In this document: positions 6,587 through 9,625 of the stretch, piece by piece
Layout of the letters: each line of letters begins with the position of its first letter
Position numbering within the stretch: the stretch's first letter is position 1
Assembly: GCA_036495525.1 (NCBI GenBank)
Contig: DASXMR010000012.1
Coordinates: 1-9,625 of the forward strand
Direction: 5' to 3'
From: DASXMR01 sp036495525
GTDB taxonomy: Bacteria; Actinomycetota; Actinomycetes; Streptosporangiales; Streptosporangiaceae
Length of the DNA: 9,625 bases
Notes under the pieces: model-generated
Seen by the model: only the letters and a program-made list of their open reading frames with translations
What the model was told of the DNA's origin: nothing
Databases searched by the model: none
Program-made: the position numbers and the translations under genes

Positions 6587-6650
6587 CCGGCCCTGCCGCG
6601 CTGACCGGACGGGCACGTGCCCGTCCGGCTGGCGGCCGGCAGGCGGCCGG
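6587..6650. terminator. Nested palindrome between convergent genes, likely bidirectional terminator
   Basis: The core at 6605-6628 is a perfect 24-bp palindrome: CCGGACGGGCAC followed directly by its exact reverse complement. Outside it, CCGGCCCTGCCG (6587-6598) can pair with CGGCAG-GC-GGCCGG (6637-6650), with a 2-nt bulge, enclosing the core. The element fills the 89-nt gap between the sulfotransferase stop and the stop of the minus-strand propeller gene, so it would serve both transcripts. There is no T-tract, as is common for actinobacterial terminators. Confidence 0.6.
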
Positions 6651-6656
6651 GCCCGC

Positions 6657-7592
6657 TCAGCTCAGCGCAGCGGCGGTCGCGGCCCGGGCTCGAAGCTCGG
6701 TGCGCAGCTCGTGCGACCCGTCTTCCCTGGCCATCTCGTAGTAGTAGCGCTCGCCGTAGGCGCCGAGGTCGAGGATGGTCAGGTATCGCAGCGCGCCGTC
6801 GCCGTACGGGGAACGCGTCATCAGCCCGTCGGCGCACAGCGACGCCGGTGCGGTCCCGGTAGCAACGCCGGTGCGCTCCTCGTAGTTCTCGGCCGCGCTG
6901 GCCCTGCCGTCGTAGTAGGCGACGACGTTCCCCGGCGTCAGCCGGACCGCGCTGATCCGCACGCCCCTGGCGTCCCACTGGCCGGGCCGCGGGCTGAGCG
7001 CCGGGCCGTGCCAGCTCCAGTCCACGCCGTCGGTGCTGGTGGCGTACTCGGTGACCATCTGATCGGCCTGGTCGGGATCAGCCAGCGGGTGCACGCTTGC
7101 CCACAGGTGCCACTGGCGGCCGTCGTGCACGATCACCGGGTCCTTGACACCGGTATGCACGTCACCGGGGAGCACCACGGTCCGCTGCAAGGAGTCGAAC
7201 GCGGCCGGATGAGCCGCCTCGAGCATCTCGATTCGCCAGTGCTTGGTGCCAGGCGTGGCGCAGCTCAGGTAGAGCCGCCATGTTCCCTCGGGCGTCAGCA
7301 CCAGGGCCGGCCGCTCCAGCGACTCGGTGTTCATCTCCTCCTTGGTGATCATGAGGAGCGGCGTGAAGTGCTCGCCATCCGCCGACCGCGCGACCACGAT
7401 CGCGAATCCCCGGCCTTCCCCGACCGGCCTGCGCAGCCGGTAGGCCATGAAGATCTCGCCGTCGCTGCGAGCGACGCTCGGCGCCCCGGCCCACATGCCA
7501 GCGCCAGGGCCAGGCGGCGCGACCGCGATGACGGATCGTTCGGGCTCGGGCATCGTGGCGGCCACCTGGCGGCCGGGCTCATCAGAGACCAT
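6657..7592 (-). CDS. Five-bladed beta-propeller glycosidase-like protein
   Basis: The 311-residue product resembles the five-bladed propeller fold shared by GH32, GH43, GH62, GH68 and GH130 proteins. Blade-like repeats are visible: MWAGAPSVARSDGEIFMAYR (33-52), SLERPALVLTPEGTWRLYLS (91-110), GVKDPVIVHDGRQWHLWASV (148-167), ATSTDGVDWSWHGPALS (184-200) and GVRISAVRLTPGNVVAYYDG (210-229). Each has the acidic/aromatic turn typical of the fold. D151 in KDPV, and E93 and E235/E238-E239 are possible active-site acids, but I cannot confirm a catalytic triad, so it may be a non-enzymatic or unassigned member. No signal peptide is visible, which suggests a cytosolic location and is unusual for a polysaccharide hydrolase. 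The ATG at 7592 has no Shine-Dalgarno; a TATTAT 7 nt upstream suggests a leaderless message. A later in-frame ATG at codon 14 is an alternative. It is the last gene of the minus-strand series, 70 nt after the SDR stop. Confidence 0.75.
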   Translation of the reverse strand: MVSDEPGRQVAATMPEPERSVIAVAPPGPGAGMWAGAPSVARSDGEIFMAYRLRRPVGEGRGFAIVVARSADGEHFTPLLMITKEEMNTESLERPALVLTPEGTWRLYLSCATPGTKHWRIEMLEAAHPAAFDSLQRTVVLPGDVHTGVKDPVIVHDGRQWHLWASVHPLADPDQADQMVTEYATSTDGVDWSWHGPALSPRPGQWDARGVRISAVRLTPGNVVAYYDGRASAAENYEERTGVATGTAPASLCADGLMTRSPYGDGALRYLTILDLGAYGERYYYEMAREDGSHELRTELRARAATAAALS

Positions 7593-7599
7593 AAGCCGA

Positions 7600-7605
7600 A
7601 TAATA
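7600..7605 (-). promoter_or_regulatory. Candidate -10 element for a leaderless transcript of the propeller gene
   Basis: On the minus strand TATTAT (5 of 6 to TATAAT) ends 7 nt before the ATG at 7592, the spacing seen in actinobacterial leaderless promoters where transcription starts at the start codon. A weak -35 candidate, TTACCA, lies 19 nt further upstream. The short A/T-rich stretch stands out against the GC-rich surroundings, and the gene lacks a ribosome site. Confidence 0.5.
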
Positions 7606-7662
7606 GGACAAGAGTGACAGTGGATGGTAAGAGTCAGCCGCGCGCGGCGACCGGTCGGCTTC

Positions 7663-8490
7663 TCAGCGTAGCCGGAGCACGTTGCCGGTGATCAGCCCGG
7701 CGGCATCACCGCACAGGAAGGCGATGATCTCCGCCACCTGGCCCGGCGTGGCGACGTGCACCAGCTCGGCGCTGCCGGCCACCGCCCGTCGCACCTCGTC
7801 GGTCACCCAGCCGGTGTCGGTGACCGGCGGCTCGACCGCGTTGGCGGTGATCCCCAGCGGGGCCAGTTCCAGTGCTGCCGACAGGGTGTAGCTGACGAGC
7901 GCGGCCTTGGCGGCGCCGTAGGAGACCTCCTCCGGGAACCCGCCGCCGCTGCCGGAGACGAGCGACACGATGCGGCCCCAGTCAGCGCCGCGCTCGGCGT
8001 GCCGCCGGGCGAACTCCGCGATCAGCAGTGCTCCTGCCCTGGCGTCCACGGCGAACTGCCGGTCGAAGGTGCGTGCGCTGACCCGCTCCAGGTTCCGGCT
8101 GAACCGGTCCGATGCGGCTGCCTTGAAGGTGTCGGCGAGCCAGCCGGACGCGTTGTTGATGAGGATGTCGACCGGCCCGAGCTCGCGTTCTGCCGTGTCG
8201 AAGAGAAGCTGGGCGGCAGCCGGGTCGGTCAGGTCGGCCTCGACCGCCGCGATCCTGCCACCCGCCGCGCGGACCCGGTCGGCCAGCCAGGACGCGTCGC
8301 CGGACCGTGCCGCGCCGTAGGCCTCGGGCGTGCCGGGATCAGGCTGCGGCGTCAGCCTGAGATAGCTGGCGAGCACCGCCACTCCGCTGTCAGCCAGCGC
8401 CTGCGCGGTGGCCGCGCCGATGCCATGGTTCGCGCCGGTGACGATCGCGACGCGGGCCGCGGCGTCCGTGCTGCCGCTGCCGGCGGTCAT
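7663..8490 (-). CDS. SDR-family NAD(P)-dependent oxidoreductase
   Basis: This 275-residue protein is a classical short-chain dehydrogenase/reductase, a cytosolic Rossmann enzyme acting on alcohols or ketones. The cofactor motif TGANHGIG is at 18-25, NNAS at 112-115, catalytic S179 in SLVSGSG, and Y191 and K195 in YGAAK. Asp88 in EADLTD is the usual adenine-contact position. Between beta-2 and the next helix there is an unusual proline- and glycine-rich insertion (about 44-68, around TPQPDPGTPEAYG), longer than in most classical members. The C-terminus LITGNVLRLR is the family's closing strand but lacks the common GG end. The substrate is not predictable; fatty-acyl or polyketide ketoreductases and sugar or steroid dehydrogenases are alternatives. 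The ATG overlaps the methyltransferase stop as ATGA (8487-8490), and there is only a weak purine-rich segment (GAGCGGA) before it, so translation probably depends on coupling to the upstream gene. Confidence 0.9.
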   Translation of the reverse strand: MTAGSGSTDAAARVAIVTGANHGIGAATAQALADSGVAVLASYLRLTPQPDPGTPEAYGAARSGDASWLADRVRAAGGRIAAVEADLTDPAAAQLLFDTAERELGPVDILINNASGWLADTFKAAASDRFSRNLERVSARTFDRQFAVDARAGALLIAEFARRHAERGADWGRIVSLVSGSGGGFPEEVSYGAAKAALVSYTLSAALELAPLGITANAVEPPVTDTGWVTDEVRRAVAGSAELVHVATPGQVAEIIAFLCGDAAGLITGNVLRLR

Positions 8491-9563
8491 CCGGTCCGCT
8501 CGAGCCGGTTGTTACCTGGCGCCTGGCGGCTTGGTGTGCTGCGGCCGTCATCGCCGCGGCCGGGCAGCGACGGGTGCAGCGGCCGTGTCACCGCGGCGAC
8601 ACTGGCCGGTGACCCGGCTGCCTGCAGTGCCGCGCGGATGCTCGCGCCGACAGCGCGGGCGACCGGCGGCGGGAACGCGTTGCCGATCTGCCGGTAGCCG
8701 GCGGTCTTGCGGCCGCAGAAGCGCCAGTCCGGCGGGAAGCCCTGCAGCACGGCAGTCATCGGCAGGGTAAGCCGCGGCATGAGGCTGGCCGGATCGGCCG
8801 GGCCGGGCGGCGCGTCGGCCAGGCCGAGGCCGTCCACGTGCAGCCCGCGCCAGGCTGCGCGCGCCCTGGTCGGGCCGAGGTCCGGCCCGCCGTGCTTGCG
8901 CGAGCCGCCGACCAGCGTCGGCGCGATGCCGCTGGCCCGCTCTGCCCAGTCGTCGGCCCATGGCCAGCCGCCAGCCGCCATCAGGTCCCGCAGCGCCGCA
9001 CCGACAGTGGGCGGCGCGGCGGCCGGCTGCGGCCAGCTGAAGTACCGCGCCGCGGCCGGCCGCAGCGCGACCAGGATGAACCGGGGGCGCAGCTGCGGGA
9101 CTCCGTAGTCCGACGCGCTGAGCAGCCGCCAGTCCGTCTGGTAGCCCAGCTCGCAGAGCCGCCCGACGACCTGCTCCCGATAGCCGTCGAAGCGCGCGGA
9201 CGCCAGCCCGCGCACGTTCTCAAGCATGATGGCGGCTGGCTCGCACTCGGCGGCGATCCGCAGCGCCTGCGGGAACAGGTCGCGCTCGTCGTCGGCGCCG
9301 AGCTGCTTGCCAGCAATCGAGAACGGCGGGCAGGGCACGCCGCCGGCCAGCAGGTCGGCGCCCAGGTAAGCGCTGGCGCTGAAGTTGCGCACATCCTGCT
9401 TGATCACCGGCCAGCCTGGCCGGTTCAGGGCAAGGGTGGCGCAGGCGTCCTGGTCGATCTCCACGACGGCGGCGTGCTGAAATCCGGCTTGCTCCAGCCC
9501 GAGTGACTGGCCCCCGGCTCCGGCGCAGATCTCCAGGCAGCTCAGTTCCGGCGCAGGGCTCAC
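8487..9563 (-). CDS. DNA (cytosine-5)-methyltransferase
   Basis: The 358-residue product transfers a methyl group from S-adenosylmethionine to C5 of cytosine in DNA. The conserved motifs occur in order: motif I CAGAGGQSLGLEQAGF (13-28), binding SAM; motif IV GGVPCPPFSIAGK (74-86) with nucleophile C78, where the more usual PCQPFS is PCPPFS; motif VI ENVRG (115-119); motif VIII QLRPRF (157-162); motif IX around PRLTLPMTAVLQGFP (263-277); and motif X GNAFPPPVARAVG (293-305). The region of about 165-262 before motif IX, including GGSRKHGGPDLGPTRARAAW, should be the target-recognition domain. About 45 residues after motif X are low complexity and end inside the next gene. The start is a GTG at 9563 with only a weak AAAG upstream; the frame stays open to the window edge, so a start further upstream cannot be excluded. 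No endonuclease gene is present in the window; it could be an orphan methylase or half of a restriction-modification pair. It is transcribed first, then the SDR gene. Confidence 0.93.
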   Translation of the reverse strand: MSPAPELSCLEICAGAGGQSLGLEQAGFQHAAVVEIDQDACATLALNRPGWPVIKQDVRNFSASAYLGADLLAGGVPCPPFSIAGKQLGADDERDLFPQALRIAAECEPAAIMLENVRGLASARFDGYREQVVGRLCELGYQTDWRLLSASDYGVPQLRPRFILVALRPAAARYFSWPQPAAAPPTVGAALRDLMAAGGWPWADDWAERASGIAPTLVGGSRKHGGPDLGPTRARAAWRGLHVDGLGLADAPPGPADPASLMPRLTLPMTAVLQGFPPDWRFCGRKTAGYRQIGNAFPPPVARAVGASIRAALQAAGSPASVAAVTRPLHPSLPGRGDDGRSTPSRQAPGNNRLERTG

Positions 9564-9625
9564 GCCGCAGCACTTTAGCGCCCGGCGCAGGCCAAGCCGC
9601 GGCGACGCGGCCGCCGCGGCGCGAC

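Noticed and set aside
5952..7691. 579-codon plus-strand open frame across the sulfotransferase and propeller genes
   Set aside because: It is out of frame with one strongly supported gene and antisense to another, crosses the palindrome between them, and is rich in Arg, Ala, Gly and Pro without motifs.
7756..8697. 313-codon plus-strand open frame over the SDR and methylase genes
   Set aside because: It is antisense to genes with full catalytic motifs and has no recognisable domain itself.

Overview
The window looks like chromosomal DNA from a high-GC actinomycete, probably a filamentous one. Codons are strongly G/C-ending, GTG and TTG starts are common, and the two-component system matches the MacRS pair known from Streptomyces. 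No rRNA, tRNA, CRISPR array, insertion sequence or replication origin could be recognised.

Left part (1-930) is an eroded accessory patch: the tail of an unidentified gene, a zeta-toxin-like kinase gene broken by a frameshift and internal deletions, and a small acidic ORF. Base composition is visibly less GC-rich here (28 G/C of 60 in 481-540). Next come a plus-strand pentapeptide-repeat/DinB-like protein (1129-1872) and a convergent minus-strand carboxymuconolactone-decarboxylase/AhpD-like protein (1914-2258). The latter is divergent from a pirin-family cupin protein (2394-3329).

The centre holds a 362-nt gene-free stretch (3330-3691), then a sensor kinase and response regulator that I assign to MacS and MacR. 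They overlap by 20 nt, with macR starting at a TTG. Upstream of macS lies a perfect 7-2-7 palindrome, TGAGTAGTTCTACTCA. It differs from the published MacR consensus (TGAGTACnnGTACTCA, as I recall it) by one symmetric base per arm, so it is a strong candidate autoregulatory operator.

Right part: a plus-strand sulfotransferase (5578-6567) converges on a minus-strand series. The 90-nt junction between them contains a 24-bp perfect palindrome nested inside longer complementary arms, a likely two-way terminator. In transcription order the minus series is a C5-cytosine DNA methyltransferase (9563-8487), an SDR oxidoreductase coupled to it by an ATGA overlap, and a five-bladed beta-propeller glycosidase-like protein. 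The last gene seems to have its own promoter and a leaderless start. No restriction endonuclease partner for the methyltransferase lies inside the window. I see no convincing new multi-gene defence system. The most interesting items are the MacR-box variant, the decayed zeta toxin and the methyltransferase-SDR coupling.
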